A stretch of DNA of 64,000 nucleotides. Source: Megascapheus bottae (lineage: Eukaryota; Chordata; Mammalia; Rodentia; Geomyidae). Location of the stretch: positions 806,001 through 870,000 of the forward strand of contig JANJXV010000153.1 in NCBI GenBank assembly GCA_024803745.1, in the 5' to 3' direction. The translations under genes were made by a program, and so were the position numbers. This document shows, piece after piece, positions 1 to 11,224 of this stretch. The notes beneath the pieces are model-generated. The model was not told the DNA's origin, did no database searches, and saw only the letters and a list, made by a program, of their open reading frames with translations. Position 1 is the first letter of the stretch; each line of letters opens with the position of its first letter.

Positions 1-546
1 CCCAATAGTATTTTCCTTCTGATAAATAGGGAACTTACTTATATCATTTTTCCTTGCTTTGCTTTCCCAAAGCAAGCAACATGTTTCTTAAAAACTATAC
101 TTCATGAGAATATTATAATTAGAAGCTATCTTCTGCACACTTCATAATAGTCCTTGCATTTATAAACTTATATTACAATATTAGGTAGAAGAATGGTGAC
201 TGTTAGTTTCATAACTACTTCATATGTTTTACTCTTTAAGGCTCATTAAGTCAAGAAGGGATTAAATACATTTATATAATAGTAGAACATAGCTCCTGCT
301 GATTTGATGTGTGTGCAGATGATACACAGATTTATTAGGATTACTCAAAAGTTTTCTTCAAATTTTCAGTAGTAGACTGCTATGCTAACTGGTAGGTGAT
401 AGTAATGATGCTGAAATTCTATGAAACAGCTATGAAGCAGAATTTCAGGGGAGAGTATTTGCTAGGGACTTAATTTCTAAGACGCATATCAAGAATATTG
501 AACTATAACACCAAAAGATGGAGGACTCAGCGTCACATTTTGTTGT
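1..546. other. AT-rich non-coding stretch
   Basis: I see no ORF, recognisable repeat or splice structure here. It is mirrored at about 55470-56013. Confidence 0.5.
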
Positions 547-1005
547 TTTATGCAAGTCCTGGGACTTGAACTCAGGGCCTGGGAACTGTCCTTAAAAGTT
601 TTTTTTTTGCTTCAGGCTAGTGTTCTACCACTTTATCCACAGCTCCACTTCCAGATTTTTGGTAATGAACTGTAAATCAGAATATCATGCAATTTGTTTG
701 GGCTGGATTCAAACCTGATTCTGTGTAGATAGGATTCCAAGTGTGAGCGCACAGAGCCTGGCTAGTATCATTCATCATTCAAGTCATGGGACTGCAATTC
801 TGCACCTGGGTCTTGTCACTGAGCTTTTCAGCTCAAGACTACTGCCCTATCCCTTGAGCCATAGGGCCACTTCTGGGTTTCTGGTGGTTAATTGGAGATA
901 AGAGTCACATGGACTTCAGTGCCCAGGCTGACTTTGAACTGCTATCCTTGGATCCCAGCCTCTTCAGTAGCTACATTTACAAGTGTGAGCCACCATACCC
1001 GGCTA
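547..1005 (-). repeat. Two adjacent ID-like SINEs, minus strand
   Basis: Two copies lie end to end (about 547-767 and 780-1005). Each has, in reverse complement, the 'gggacttgaactcagggcc' box, the 'cagctcaaggct' box and the 'gtgagccacc...' head. They are mirrored at about 55010-55470. Confidence 0.8.
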
Positions 1006-1009
1006 AATT

Positions 1010-1330
1010 ATTTTTTTAGTTAATTTATTTTGTTAAGTCAATATATAGTTGGCATACGGTTACATAAGTAATGAACATATTTCTTAAGAAAATTGTTATC
1101 CCCTCCCTCATTTTTCTCTGTTTTCCTACCCTCAGCCCCCTCTCCACCCAGATTGTTCAGTTCATTTCCGTTTAGTGTCTTCCAAGTATCACTGTTCAAT
1201 TGGTTCACCCTTTTTCCTTTGTTTTTTTTTTTTTACCATTTTATTATACCCTCTCCATTCCCCAAATCACATAAACCTATGTACAAGACACAGGGTACCC
1301 GAATTCAACACAGTGACTACAGAGAATAAA
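1010..1330 (-). repeat. Probable interspersed repeat tail (family unknown)
   Basis: The stretch with 'ggttacataagtaatgaac' and a pyrimidine-rich run resembles 7640-7790 in the same arm, which has 'gttacatatgtaatgag' followed by a C/T-rich run. Two related copies suggest an interspersed repeat, perhaps an L1 3' UTR. I cannot name the family. The antisense ORF over 1267-1554 looks fortuitous. Confidence 0.35.
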
Positions 1331-1433
1331 ACTAAAGGGAAAAAGAAGAAAAGAGGTAAAAAGCAAAGAAAATGAAAGAACATCATACAGTACCTTAGAA
1401 GCAACAACACTGAAAAAACAAAACATAAACCTT

Positions 1434-1900
1434 GGGCTGAAAATGAAGCTTGCCTAGCATGTATGAAACCCTGGATTCCATTCCTCAGCACCACATAAAC
1501 AAAAAACTGGAAGTGCCACTGTGACTCAGCTGGTAGATTTCTTACGTTCAGCACAGAGTGTCTCCAAGTGACAAAAATCTGTCACATTTAAGTCAGGCTT
1601 CAAAACTTTGCTAGGAACCAGTTATGTGATTTGGAATAAAGTCCAGTTTTCAAAAAATCACTAGCCAGGCACTGGAGGGTCATAATTGTCATTCTACTAG
1701 CCAGGGAGAAGGTGATTCAAAGCCTTTGCGAGCAAAAAAAATGAAAACAAAAAACTGTAAGATTCTACTCTCCACTTATCCACCCAAAAACTAAGTGGAG
1801 TTGTGGCTAAAACTGGTACAGCATTAGCGTTGAGGAAAAAGAACTAAGAGACCTTGCCCAGGTCCAAAGTTCAACCTCCCCACCAAGAAAGAAAAAAAAG
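1434..1900 (+). repeat. SINE fragments, plus strand
   Basis: A partial copy of the 'gcttgcctagcatg...atgaaaccctgg' box lies at about 1434-1550. A second, more decayed SINE begins at 'agccaggcactgg' near 1664 and ends in an A-rich tail near 1900. Confidence 0.65.
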
Positions 1901-2454
1901 GAGTCCAGATACCTTAGTTTAAAAAGTATATCTGGATATCTTAGTAGATTTTTCTGATCTTTCCTCATTCATCTGATGGAACCACATAATCTTGATCCTG
2001 ATCTGACTAAGAGCCTGCATTGTTCTTAATAAAATCATTCCACATATTCCAGTAGAATCTGGACAGCTAACAGCCACTTACCAATGCTTTATTCTACGTT
2101 TAGGCCAGTATGTCTTCATACCATCTACACAGTCAGCTATATCATCTTTCCAGAAGTATCATTGAGTGTAGAACACTCAGAACTAAAATAATTGCATAAA
2201 GATGTAATAAAAACCCTTGATTCATTAAGAAAATTTCTGTACCACTTAGAGCAAGTACATTAGTGGTATTTACCTCTAGCCTCTTTTTTAAAAAATTTAT
2301 TAACATTGAATTTTACATCATATTTCAAATGTCATGTTTAACCAACAAGTATTCAAGAAGGGAATCGCTATACAATCACTGGCACATAGATTTTAGAATA
2401 TAGTAAAAATTAAGCTGAGTCTTTGTATGTCATAGATACAGATTAATCTATAAT

Positions 2455-2700
2455 AAAACACATGTCTATAGATTGTATAGTCTATCCTAGATTTTTATGT
2501 CTATGTAGTTATGTTTATATCTCCAAAATTATGTCCAGAACTTTGGGTATCAACTATTCAATCATCGCCCTACTACTGTTTGAAACTAATATCCATATAT
2601 TAAGGATATCATGTACCTTTTGTTCCTTGGTCTTGACTTATCTCACTCAACAGGATTCACTCTAATTTCATCCACTACCCCAAAAATGCCATTATTATTT
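2455..2700 (-). repeat. Short L1 ORF2 3'-end relic, minus strand
   Basis: Read on the minus strand, the stretch with 'gatgaaattagagtgaatc' matches the end of L1 ORF2 as seen in the fuller copies in this window. It is mirrored at about 53320-53560 in the right arm. Confidence 0.5.
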
Positions 2701-2710
2701 TTTTCTGTGC

Positions 2711-3288
2711 AGATCTTCTTTTTATGTATTTATATTTATTGTAATTTATAGAAGGGTTACATTATATTCACCAGATAGAAGGTGCCTTACTTCTCAAACT
2801 TTGATACCGCATGTAATGATATGGTCCCCATTTCCCTTCCCCTACCCCCATTCATGTTCATTTCCCCCCTTCCCTATCCAATTTCAAATAACCAATTAGG
2901 CACATATGAAATATATCAGAAAACAAGGTGAAATATTGTAACAATATGATATAACCAAGGGATAGCAAAAGAGATAAGAGATCACATAGTTCATTAAGGA
3001 CAACAATCACTCATTATATGAGTTTTGTTTCTTTATCTTGGAGGTCCTTACATTTAGTGTCATACTATTTGTCACGATGTCTCTAGATTTTGTTCTATTG
3101 TAAATCTCTGGTAGCAGAGCCCAAGGTTTCTACTGAATTTGACAAATGAGGGAGATTCTTGGGCCTATGTTCCTTTGAGTTTGGCTTACTTCAGTTAATA
3201 TGATTTTTTTCCTTTTCATCCACTTCCCCGAGAATGCCATTATTTTATCTTGTCGGTTGGCGATATATCATTCCATTGTGTGTGTGTG

Positions 3289-3337
<49 letters not shown>

Positions 3338-3400
3338 CACATTTTTTGTAGTAGGGCATCTGGTTGTTTCCATCATCCAACCTCATTTTCTACAGATATT
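2711..3400 (-). repeat. L1 3' fragment (minus strand) containing a (TG)n tract
   Basis: On the minus strand this reads as the last part of L1 ORF2 ('catattaagtgaaataagcc') followed by the 3' UTR ('gggaaggggggaaatgaac') and ends in an A-rich tail. A (TG)n tract at about 3276-3334 replaces the usual short 'ttatacacaatgg' motif of the ORF2 end. It is mirrored at about 52620-53300. Confidence 0.8.
3276..3334. repeat. (TG)n microsatellite
   Basis: Near-perfect TG dinucleotides within the L1 fragment. The right-arm partner is (CA)n at about 52676-52735. Confidence 0.95.
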
Positions 3401-3416
3401 TTTATAGTCTCTTTTT

Positions 3417-4530
3417 TATTTTCAGGGTAATGTATAGAGGGGTTACGATTACATTTACAGGTAGTGGACTGCATTACTTCTCACACATTTATTCCACTCC
3501 ACATGTTTTTGTCCCCAGTTCCCTCTCCCCTCCCCTTCCCAATCATCTTGTTTCCCCCCTTCCCTTTCCTATTTGACATAAACAAATAAACATATATACA
3601 ATATGCCAGGGAAAAATCAGATACAGTAACAATCTGACATTAACCAAAGGGCAAAATAAGAGATGAGAAATAACATAGTAGATTAAGGACAAAAATCACA
3701 CAAGATTAAGAGCAACGATGACAAAAAATATAGCTCTTGTTCCCATATCCTAGAGATCCTTTCATTTAGCCTCATCCTATATGACCTTATATACCTAGGT
3801 TTTTGAGTTATTGTAATCCTCTGCTAGGAGAGTCCTAGATGTGAACTAATTATTACAAATGAGGGAAACCATTGAGCTTATGTTTCTTTGGGTCTGGCTG
3901 CTTCACTTAATATGAATTTTTCCAAGTCTTTCCATTTCCTTACAAATGGGGCGATGTCATTCCTTCTGATGGCAGCATAGCATTCCATTGTGTATAAGTA
4001 CCACATCTTCTTGATTCAGTCATCTACTGAGTGGCATCTGGGTTGGTTTCATAGCTTTGCTATGGTAAATAGTGCTGCAATGAGCATCATTGTGCTAGTG
4101 GCTTTAGAATGTCCTTTTTTCTGGACAATTGGGTAGATGCCAAGTAGTGGATTTGCTGGATCATAGGGGAGCTCTATGTTCAGTCTTTTGAGGAACCACC
4201 ACACTGCTTTCCCTAGTGGTTGAACGAGTTTACACTCACACCAACAGTGTAGGTGTGATCCCACCTGGTCACTTCCCCACCAGTATCTCTTATTAGATTT
4301 TTTGATAATGGCCATTCTGACTGGAGTCAGGTGGAATCTCAAAGTTGTTTTGATTTTCATTTCCCTTATTGCTAGAGATATGGAGCATTTCTTCATGTGT
4401 CTAAAGCCCATTTTAATTTTTTCTTCAGAGAATACTCTTTTAAGTCTTTAGCCCACCTTTTAATAGGATGGTTGTTTCTTTGAAGATTTGTTTGGGAGAG
4501 ATTCATTTTTTTCAGCTATAGATATATTTT
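3417..4530 (-). repeat. 5'-truncated L1 (ORF2 C-terminus plus 3' UTR), minus strand
   Basis: The minus strand holds a 120-codon open stretch at 4049-4411 matching the C-terminus of L1 ORF2, with the HMKKCS, LTPVRMA, LHCWxECKLVQPL and LPYDPAxPLLGIYP motifs seen also in the other copies. The 3' UTR and tail extend to about 3417. The mirror copy is at about 51480-52590. Only the C-terminal region is left, so it cannot encode a working reverse transcriptase. Confidence 0.92.
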
Positions 4531-4561
4531 AGATAACTACATATATTTTTGTAGAAAAAAG

Positions 4562-4915
4562 AATGGAAGCCATCATGCTGGCTCACAACTTAATTTCAGC
4601 TACTTAGGAGGCTCAGGGCTTAGGATCACAGGTCAAAGCCAACCAGGGCCCTACAGTGTGTGAGATCAAACTCTGTGAACATACAATGACTGTAAGAGGA
4701 ATCTCACTGCCTGGGAATGTAGCCTAATGGTAGAGTGCTCACCTAGAATGCATGAAGACCTAGGTTCTATTCACCGGTACCGCATATTCAGAAAAAAGCT
4801 AGAAGTGGCGCTGTGTTTCAAGAGGCAGAGCACTCACCTTGGGCAAGCGAGTCCAATGAAAATGTCTAGGCCCTGAGTCCAAGCCGTAGGACTGGCAAAA
4901 AGAAAAAAAAGAGCA
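4562..4915 (+). repeat. SINE pair, plus strand
   Basis: A head with 'cagctacttaggaggctcag' is followed by the 'tagcctaatggtagagtgct' and 'ggccctgagtccaagcc' boxes and an A-rich tail. The mirror is at about 51105-51450. Confidence 0.8.
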
Positions 4916-5011
4916 ATCTTACTTAAGTAACAAGGAATGTACCCTATATTTATACAGACTGAAAAATTCATTAAGAAATTAGAAAATATGTATAAAGTGC
5001 ATAATTTCTTT

Positions 5012-5105
5012 TGTGTGTTGGCACTGGGTCTTCAACTGAGTGCTTCAGCTCTATCCCTGACCTTTTCTGCTCAAGGCTAGCACTCTACCAATGCAGCCCC
5101 AAATC
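5012..5105 (-). repeat. SINE fragment, minus strand
   Basis: Reverse-complement 'ctcaaggctagcactctacc' box only; mirrored near 50900-50995. Confidence 0.6.
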
Positions 5106-5334
5106 AACTATCTTCAATTGAGATATAAGCGATGAATATTTCAGGGTGCTTCATGAAAAACATTTTTATAAATTGAAACTTTCAACACAGTCTTATTTTA
5201 GTATGAATGTTGAGATGGGAAGAGACAGAAAAAGTGAAATGTTTCCTGATCCCCATAGAGAAGAGACTCAGCAGAACCACTGTGGTCTGCAGGCTTCTTT
5301 GTGAGTTTTGTTTGCTTGTTTGATTTTTGTCAAT

Positions 5335-5535
5335 TGTGGGGCTTGAACTCTGGGCCTGGGCACTGTCCCTGAGCTCTTCAGCTCAAGGCTAGTGCTTTAA
5401 TCTGTGAGCCACAGTGCCACTTCTGCATTTTCTGGCAGTTAACTGAGTACTTTGGCTGGCTTTAAACTTTGATTCTCAGATCTTAGCCTCCTGAGTAGCT
5501 AAGATTATAGGTGTGAGGTACCATCACCAGGCTGC
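5335..5535 (-). repeat. ID-like SINE, minus strand
   Basis: It has the 'cttgaactctgggcctgg', 'gctcttcagctcaaggct' and 'cctgagtagctaagattata' boxes. The mirror is at about 50470-50690. Confidence 0.85.
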
Positions 5536-5889
5536 TGCTCTGTTACTATGCAGGTTCTGGATCAAGAACTTCAAGTTCTTACTTCAATTTTTTCTTCTCT
5601 TGCCTGATACTCTGCCATTTCAACGAAGCCCCAGTTCCTGGTCTTTGTTGGTTAATGAGAGATATTATGATTTTCTAATATTCAGAGCAATGATTATAAA
5701 ACCCAGCATTTTACTTACTTGAATAAATTAAGAGACAGGACCTAGTGAGATGGAAAACAAAATTTTTTTTCAAGTTGCTATCCTGTTCTAATGCATAAGT
5801 CTGGCTATTTTGCTTACACACAAATATGTATTTTACCAATTTCTACTCTATTTTTGCTTACCTTAAATCCACCACTGCCATTTCATAGA

Positions 5890-6175
5890 TTTTGTTGTTG
5901 TTGTTTGCGGTGCTTGAACTCTGTGCCTGGGCTGTTCCTCAGATCTTCAGTTCAATGCCAGTGCTCTACTACTTTTGATTTGGCCAGTCCTGGGCTTGAA
6001 CTCAGGGACTGAGCACTGTCCTTATATTTTCTCAAGGCTAGGGCTCTACCACTTCAGCCTAAGCACCACTTCCAGCATTTTTCTATGTATGTGACATTGA
6101 GGAATTGAACCCAGGTCTTCGTGCATGCTAGGCAAGCACTCTACCACTAGGCCAAACTCCCAGCCCAGAATTATT
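5890..6175 (-). repeat. SINE cluster, minus strand
   Basis: A partial copy (about 5890-5975) abuts a fuller one (about 5975-6175) ending in 'gtctggccaaactcccagcc'-like sequence. The mirror is at about 49840-50125. Confidence 0.75.
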
Positions 6176-6194
6176 CATCATTACTATTAGCTAT

Positions 6195-6435
6195 CTTCTT
6201 TTTTTTTATTATTCATTCGTCATGTTGCTTGGACTTTGGGCCTGGACTCTCCCTGACCTCTTCAGCTCAAGGCTAGCGCTCTTCCTCTACAGCTCCATTT
6301 TTGGTTTCTGGTAGTTAATTGGTGATGTAAGTCTCACAAACATATGTGTCCAGGCTGGCTTTGGGCTTTGAACCAAGATCCTCCAATCTCAGCCTCCATA
6401 GTAGGTAGAATTACACGCTTCAGCCAGCAGTGCCT
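6195..6435 (-). repeat. ID-like SINE, minus strand
   Basis: Boxes for the head ('tccaatctcagcctcc') and body ('ctcttcagctcaaggctag') are clear. The mirror is at about 49575-49815. Confidence 0.8.
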
Positions 6436-6439
6436 GACT

Positions 6440-6497
6440 GTTTGATGTCTCTGTCTCTGTCTCTCTGTCTGTCTGTCTCTGTCTGTCTGCCTGTCTG

Positions 6498-6528
<31 letters not shown>

Positions 6529-6547
6529 GTCTCTCTCTGTCTCTCTA

Positions 6548-6610
<63 letters not shown>

Positions 6611-6612
6611 TT
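6440..6612. repeat. (CTCTGT)n/(CT)n microsatellite, tail of the adjacent SINE
   Basis: A CTGT-rich part grades into pure CT. It sits where the 3' tail of the minus-strand SINE at 6613-6905 should be, so it is probably an expanded tail. The right-arm partner (about 49360-49565) is 36 bases longer. Open frames over this tract are repeat artefacts. Confidence 0.95.
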
Positions 6613-7150
6613 TGGTTGTAAGACTTTAATTGTGCACCTGGGCAGTGTCCCTGGGCTCTTCAGCTCAAGGCTACAACCTTAAACACCTTGAGCCACAGTG
6701 TCACTTCTGGTTTTCTGGTGCTTAAGTGGAAGAAACAGTTTCATGCACTTTAGTGTCTGGCCTGGCTTTGAACTGTGATCCTCAGAACCCAACCTTCTGA
6801 GATCATTTCCAGCTTTTTTTTGGTGTAAGTGGTACAGAGTAATTGAACACAGGGCTTTGTGCATACTAGGCAAGCAAACTACCACTAGTGTGCACTCCAG
6901 CCTTAGATAAGGGCTTTCTTTTTCTTTTTCTTTTTTTCACTCATGGGGCTTGAACTCTGGGCCTGGATGTTTACCTTAAGCTCTTCAGCTCAAGGCAAGA
7001 GCTCTACCACTTGAGGCACATTGTCATTTTGAATTTTCTGGATTACTTGGAAATAAGATTCTCACAGATTTTTATGCCTGGGCCATCTTTGAACCTCGAT
7101 CCTCCAGGGTAGCTAGGATTACCAGGGTGAGCCACCAGTCACGGGCATTA
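6613..7150 (-). repeat. Two SINEs, minus strand
   Basis: Copies at about 6613-6905 and 6910-7150, each with the reverse-complement body boxes. Mirrored at about 48830-49365. Confidence 0.8.
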
Positions 7151-7399
7151 AATTATTATTTTTTGCATGTCCTATGGCTTCAACTCATGGGCAGAGCACA
7201 TCCTAGGGCTTGCTCAAGGATAGCACTTTACTTCAGCCAGCCAACTCCCGGTCCAAATAGGCCACTCTTGAAGCTAGAATTACAGAGATCTGCCATAATA
7301 CTGGCATGTTGTTATCTAAGTATATAATTTTTCTTCTATTTTTGATGGCTTTTCCTTAGTGTACATATTTCCTACATATTTTATGGAAAACTTCCTTCC

Positions 7400-7610
7400 C
7401 ACTGGGGCCATAAGTTAAGCCTAGTGGAAGCGTTCTTGCCGAGCATGAATGAAGACCCAAGTTCAATTCCTCAGCACAACATTGATAAAAAAAGATAAAA
7501 GTGGTGCTGTGGCACATGTGATAGAACTTGCGCCTTAAGAATAAACAAAACAAAAACAAGGATCGTGCTCAGGTCCTGAGTCTAAGCCCAGTACTGGCAA
7601 AAAAAATTCT
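7400..7610 (+). repeat. ID-like SINE, plus strand
   Basis: It has the 'agcctagtggaagcgttctt' body start and 'ctcaggtcctgagtctaagc' box, then an A-rich tail. Mirrored at about 48370-48580. Confidence 0.8.
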
Positions 7611-7799
7611 GCCCAAAGTAGACATTTAAACTTATTGTACTTTTCAAAAAATTTGTTGTTCAAGGTGATATACAAAGAGATTGCTGTTACATATGTAATG
7701 AGTACATTTCTTGTAAACACTGTTACCCCCTCCCCCATTTTCTCTTTCCTTTCCCCCCAAGTCATAAATTTCATTTACAACAAATATATATGTATTTTC

Positions 7800-8165
7800 A
7801 TTCCTGAAAAAAATAGTTTAAAATGTGTTCAAATAAATGATGTAGGTTGATATATTTATCAAAATGGATTACTTGAACTCTAAAATAAACATTCTAAGTA
7901 ATTTTTCTCATAAAATTGTAGTAATGCTATAAAACTAATATAAAAGGAATTTTAGTTATTAATTTCTTATGTTTTACCTTTAACATTATTACACTAAGCA
8001 TACTGTTTATGGTATTAATACAGACAGCATGAAATATGATTATGTAAAAAAATTAAATGATTAAAAATAGTAAGGTTGGGGGCCAGTAGTTTGGCTTGGT
8101 GGCACACACCCTGGACTGGCAAAAAAGAAGTAGGGTTAGATAAATCAGATTTATTTCCAAATGTG
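7800..8165. other. AT-rich non-coding stretch
   Basis: Apart from a short SINE-like scrap near 8080-8120, I see no gene or repeat that I can name. Confidence 0.45.
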
Positions 8166-8169
8166 TGGA

Positions 8170-8390
8170 AAATGGTATGATTTCTTGTTTGGCTAGTCCT
8201 GGGCTTGAACTGAGGGACCAGGAACTGTCCTTGGCCACATTTGTTCAAGGGTAGCACACTTACACCTGAGCAACAGTGCCCCATCTGCTTTTTCTGTGTA
8301 TGCAGTATCGAGGAATTGAATCAAGGTCTTCTTGTATACTAGGCAAGCACTCTACAACTAGGCCACATTCAAAGCCAAAGTAGATTTTTG
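8170..8390 (-). repeat. ID-like SINE, minus strand
   Basis: The reverse complement of the 'gtcctgggcttgaactgagg' box and the 'actaggcaagcactctac' box is present. Mirrored at about 47590-47810. Confidence 0.8.
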
Positions 8391-8791
8391 ATGCTATTGT
8401 GGAGTTTTAATTTTCTTAAATATTTGTACAAAGCACAATGGATATATAAACAGACTTGAACTCACAGAACAGAGTCCCACATAATATTACAGTTACTCTG
8501 GCACTTCTCCCGATTGACAAAGCACATTTCCAGGCATCTGCTCTGTCCTTCAGCTTTGGTAGCTGACTTGTCTTTCCATGGAGGCCTGGCCTGGATTCCT
8601 GGTGATTCCATGCATTTCATAGTTCCCTGTATATCCAGTAAGGTTGTCTTCTATGGGACCAGACCTGTCTGGTTTTTGGCCCACCCAGGACCTATGTGTC
8701 TGAGGTCTCACATTATAAGTGGAAAATAAAACACAGTATAATAAGCACTGAAGAACTGCACACCATAATATTAACAATGAGAGTTTAATAG

Positions 8792-9317
8792 TTAGCAAAG
8801 TAAATACAATGAATACTTGACAAGAATCATGAGAGCAAGATAAAGAGACGTCTTTTTAGGAAGGGGACAGGGAAGCTCTAAATCCAGACTGGCCTCCAAG
8901 TTGCCTTCAGACAGTAATTCTACTTTCGAGTCCTCAGAAGGGTCTCCTTCCTCATGAGAAACAGAATGTCCTTCCTGAGTTAAGAGGGGGATGGATTCTG
9001 GTTTGTCGAATGGAGATTGAGTCTCTTTTAGTGAGATGGATGGGTCTGGATATTCTGTGAGGATGGATTCATTTTCCTCCAATGAATCCAGTATTGAGAG
9101 TACACTTGCTGCTTCCCATGGGGACATTTTCCATGAGCCCAGCGTGTGCCCCTTCAGCTTGCACAATAATTGGAGTGTTACTCTGACTCAGATGGACTGA
9201 CTCTGGGTGGAGTGTGAAAGGAAACGGAAGGAAATCTGGCTGCTCTTTTTCTTCCTCCATAGTATCTGCAGGTTCAACTGTGTCACACATGGGGTTCAGA
9301 GCAAAAGGTATATCCAT
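8792..9317 (-). CDS. Uncharacterised Ser/Glu/Pro-rich ORF region, left arm
   Basis: Two overlapping minus-strand frames are open: 9069-9317 (82 codons) and 8792-9166 (124 codons). The second is rich in Ser, Glu, Pro and Leu, with several acidic clusters (for example DSLEENES and EEGDPSEDSK), and ends in a hydrophobic tail. A possible ATTAAA polyadenylation signal follows the stop. I recognise no domain. It lies downstream of the RalGDS-like pseudogene on the same strand, so it may be the gene's former hinge or 3' end, or an unrelated relic. The change of frame between the two parts argues against one intact protein. Confidence 0.3.
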
Positions 9318-9798
9318 AGGACTCTAAACCTGTTTGGTAATTTCTACAGAAGGCCCATGCTTTCTGGAGTGCAGTGATGATTCTCAGTCTCCATCAGTCA
9401 CCAGCTCCATTGGTGGGTTTTTCATCCGGAGTTCAGGATAAGCTCTTACACGATGACCCAAACCTAAGAATAGAAATAGGTACAGAGTGGACAGAGTGGA
9501 CTCTGCAAGTTGAAGTGTCACTCAACTTCCATGAGGATCTAATGGAGGAACCTGTAGAACTGGAGTTTGGACTGAACACTGAGGAGGTGTAGGGTCTTTC
9601 TAATGAGTGCTTATTCCAGAGTCCTTTCAGAGGACAGACATTACCTGGCTGACACCACCCATAAAGGGCATTTTGCCAAGCTCTGTAGAAGTAAGGGCCA
9701 ACCAATATCTAGACCACATGGGCTTCCTACTCACAGGTTCTGAGGCACCCACACCAGGACTTCTACTTTTTCTTGGTCTTACTGGTCAGATATTCCTC

Positions 9799-11211
9799 CA
9801 GCTGGTCAAAAAGTTTGTGTTTAGAAGAGCAGGTCCAAAGCCGACATGTGGAGCCTCATATAGAGCTTGAGTTGTGTCAGGGTGTGGCATTTCTTGAACT
9901 CGTAGAAATCACTCGGGTAGAAGTCCATTCACATCGTATAGATGGAACACATGATGTGTGGGCACATTCGGTACAAGGAAAGTGAGAGCCTTCTCTCTCC
10001 ATCCTGAGCCTTTTACCAAAGCCCCTTTCTTGCAGGATTCTAATGCTGTGGCTGTCCTGCAGAGATGTGCACTTATGTGCTGGGAGGGGGGTAAGAGACA
10101 CTCGAGAACAGGATGACTTTTACCCCCCACTTCCAGAAGCTTCTGAGAGAGGCCTCTATGCATCTGTCCAAAGTAAACGCACCTTAAATTAACTAAGTAA
10201 ATGCTCTAAATAAATCAATAAGTGAATGCTCTAAATAAAGAACTAAATGCTCATTCCTCTAATCTTAGCCACCCATCAGGCTGAGCTCTGAAGATCATAG
10301 TGGAAAGCCAGTCTAGTCAGTAAAAGTCTAAAGGCACTTGTCTTCAATTAGACAGCAAAAAGCCAGAACTTGACCTATGACTCAAATGGTACAGTGCTAA
10401 TTTTGAACACCAAAGGGATGGCATTTAGACCTGGGTTCAGGTTCAAGTGGCAGCCCTGGACCACACACCAAAATGTAAATGCTTTCAGGTTCTAACAGGC
10501 AAAGCTATCACAATCCCTCCCTGATGGCTCAAAAGTGATTCAGCCCCCAGCTTTTCCTCTGACTCCAGTATTTCACAGGCCTCCGCCATTAGTACTGACA
10601 CCTCATTTCTTACTGGGAAATGGGATTTCCTAGGATGTCACCTAGGTGAGGGCTGCAGTTGGGAGCCACTTAATCATGCCTGAAATCCAACTTCTCAGTA
10701 AGCACACTGTTGAGACTCCAGTAGCTTGTGAGGGAAATGAAATGGCATGGTGTCCCAGTCATAATGAAGTAGTTTGTGCACTTGTATCATGCTTAGCTCC
10801 CCTGTGAACACCCCAGTAAACCAAACAGGCTCAGAGAGGAGCCAAGTATTCCAAGGCTTGGCCAGGAGTGGTGAGCAAACATGGGTTTGGAGGGGGAACA
10901 CTCACTTTTTCAAGAGAATTTCCAGCAACTACTACATAGTCCTCCACTATCTGAAATTGTGCAGGAAGTTTCCCACATAAAAGAGATCACCCTTCTGGTA
11001 GGCAGGGATCAGCTTTGTCAGCAGCATCTCCAACAGGCCTTTCTCCAGGATCCATAGGTTACAAGCCTCATTCAGAGTCTGAGCTGACTTACCATCACAC
11101 TGTATTGGCAAAACAGTGGATATTTCAAACGTAGGAATGGGACCACACTTCACACTGAGGAATTGGTATAGAGTAGATTGGAAATGACACACTCTAATCT
11201 CAGTATAGTCA
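9799..11211 (-). pseudogene. RalGDS-family (RasGEF_N domain) pseudogene, left arm
   Basis: Read on the minus strand, two exon-like blocks match the N-terminal domain of RalGDS-type Ral exchange factors. Block 1 (about 10906-11211) contains KSAQTLNEACNLW and then GLLEMLLTKLIPAYQKGDL, which match the family's pattern around ENESALNLYETCK and GTLEKLVEHLVPAFQGSDL nearly residue for residue. It is followed, in frame, by stops at 10947-10949 and 10929-10934, where the family has Ala and two Gln codons. Block 2 (about 9799-10014) contains YPSDFYEFKNCHTLTQLKLY and a TGA at 9929-9931 in place of a conserved Trp. An intron with a plus-strand SINE (about 10240-10490) separates the blocks. No catalytic CDC25 domain is visible. 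The gene is clearly dead. Confidence 0.75.
10240..10490 (+). repeat. SINE inside the RalGDS-like pseudogene (left arm)
   Basis: A decayed SINE with an 'atcttagccacccatcaggc' head and 'ggttcaggttcaagtggcag' end. It lies between the two exon blocks, supporting an intron there. Mirrored at about 45490-45740. Confidence 0.6.
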
Positions 11212-11224
11212 CTTGAAAGCACAC

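Noticed and set aside
3200..3430. ORF with a Cys/Val run
   Set aside because: Translation of the TG microsatellite within an antisense L1 end.
6430..6621. Ser/Leu-rich ORF, and its 75-codon partner at 49355-49582
   Set aside because: Translation of a CT/GA simple repeat; the length differs between arms by the repeat alone.
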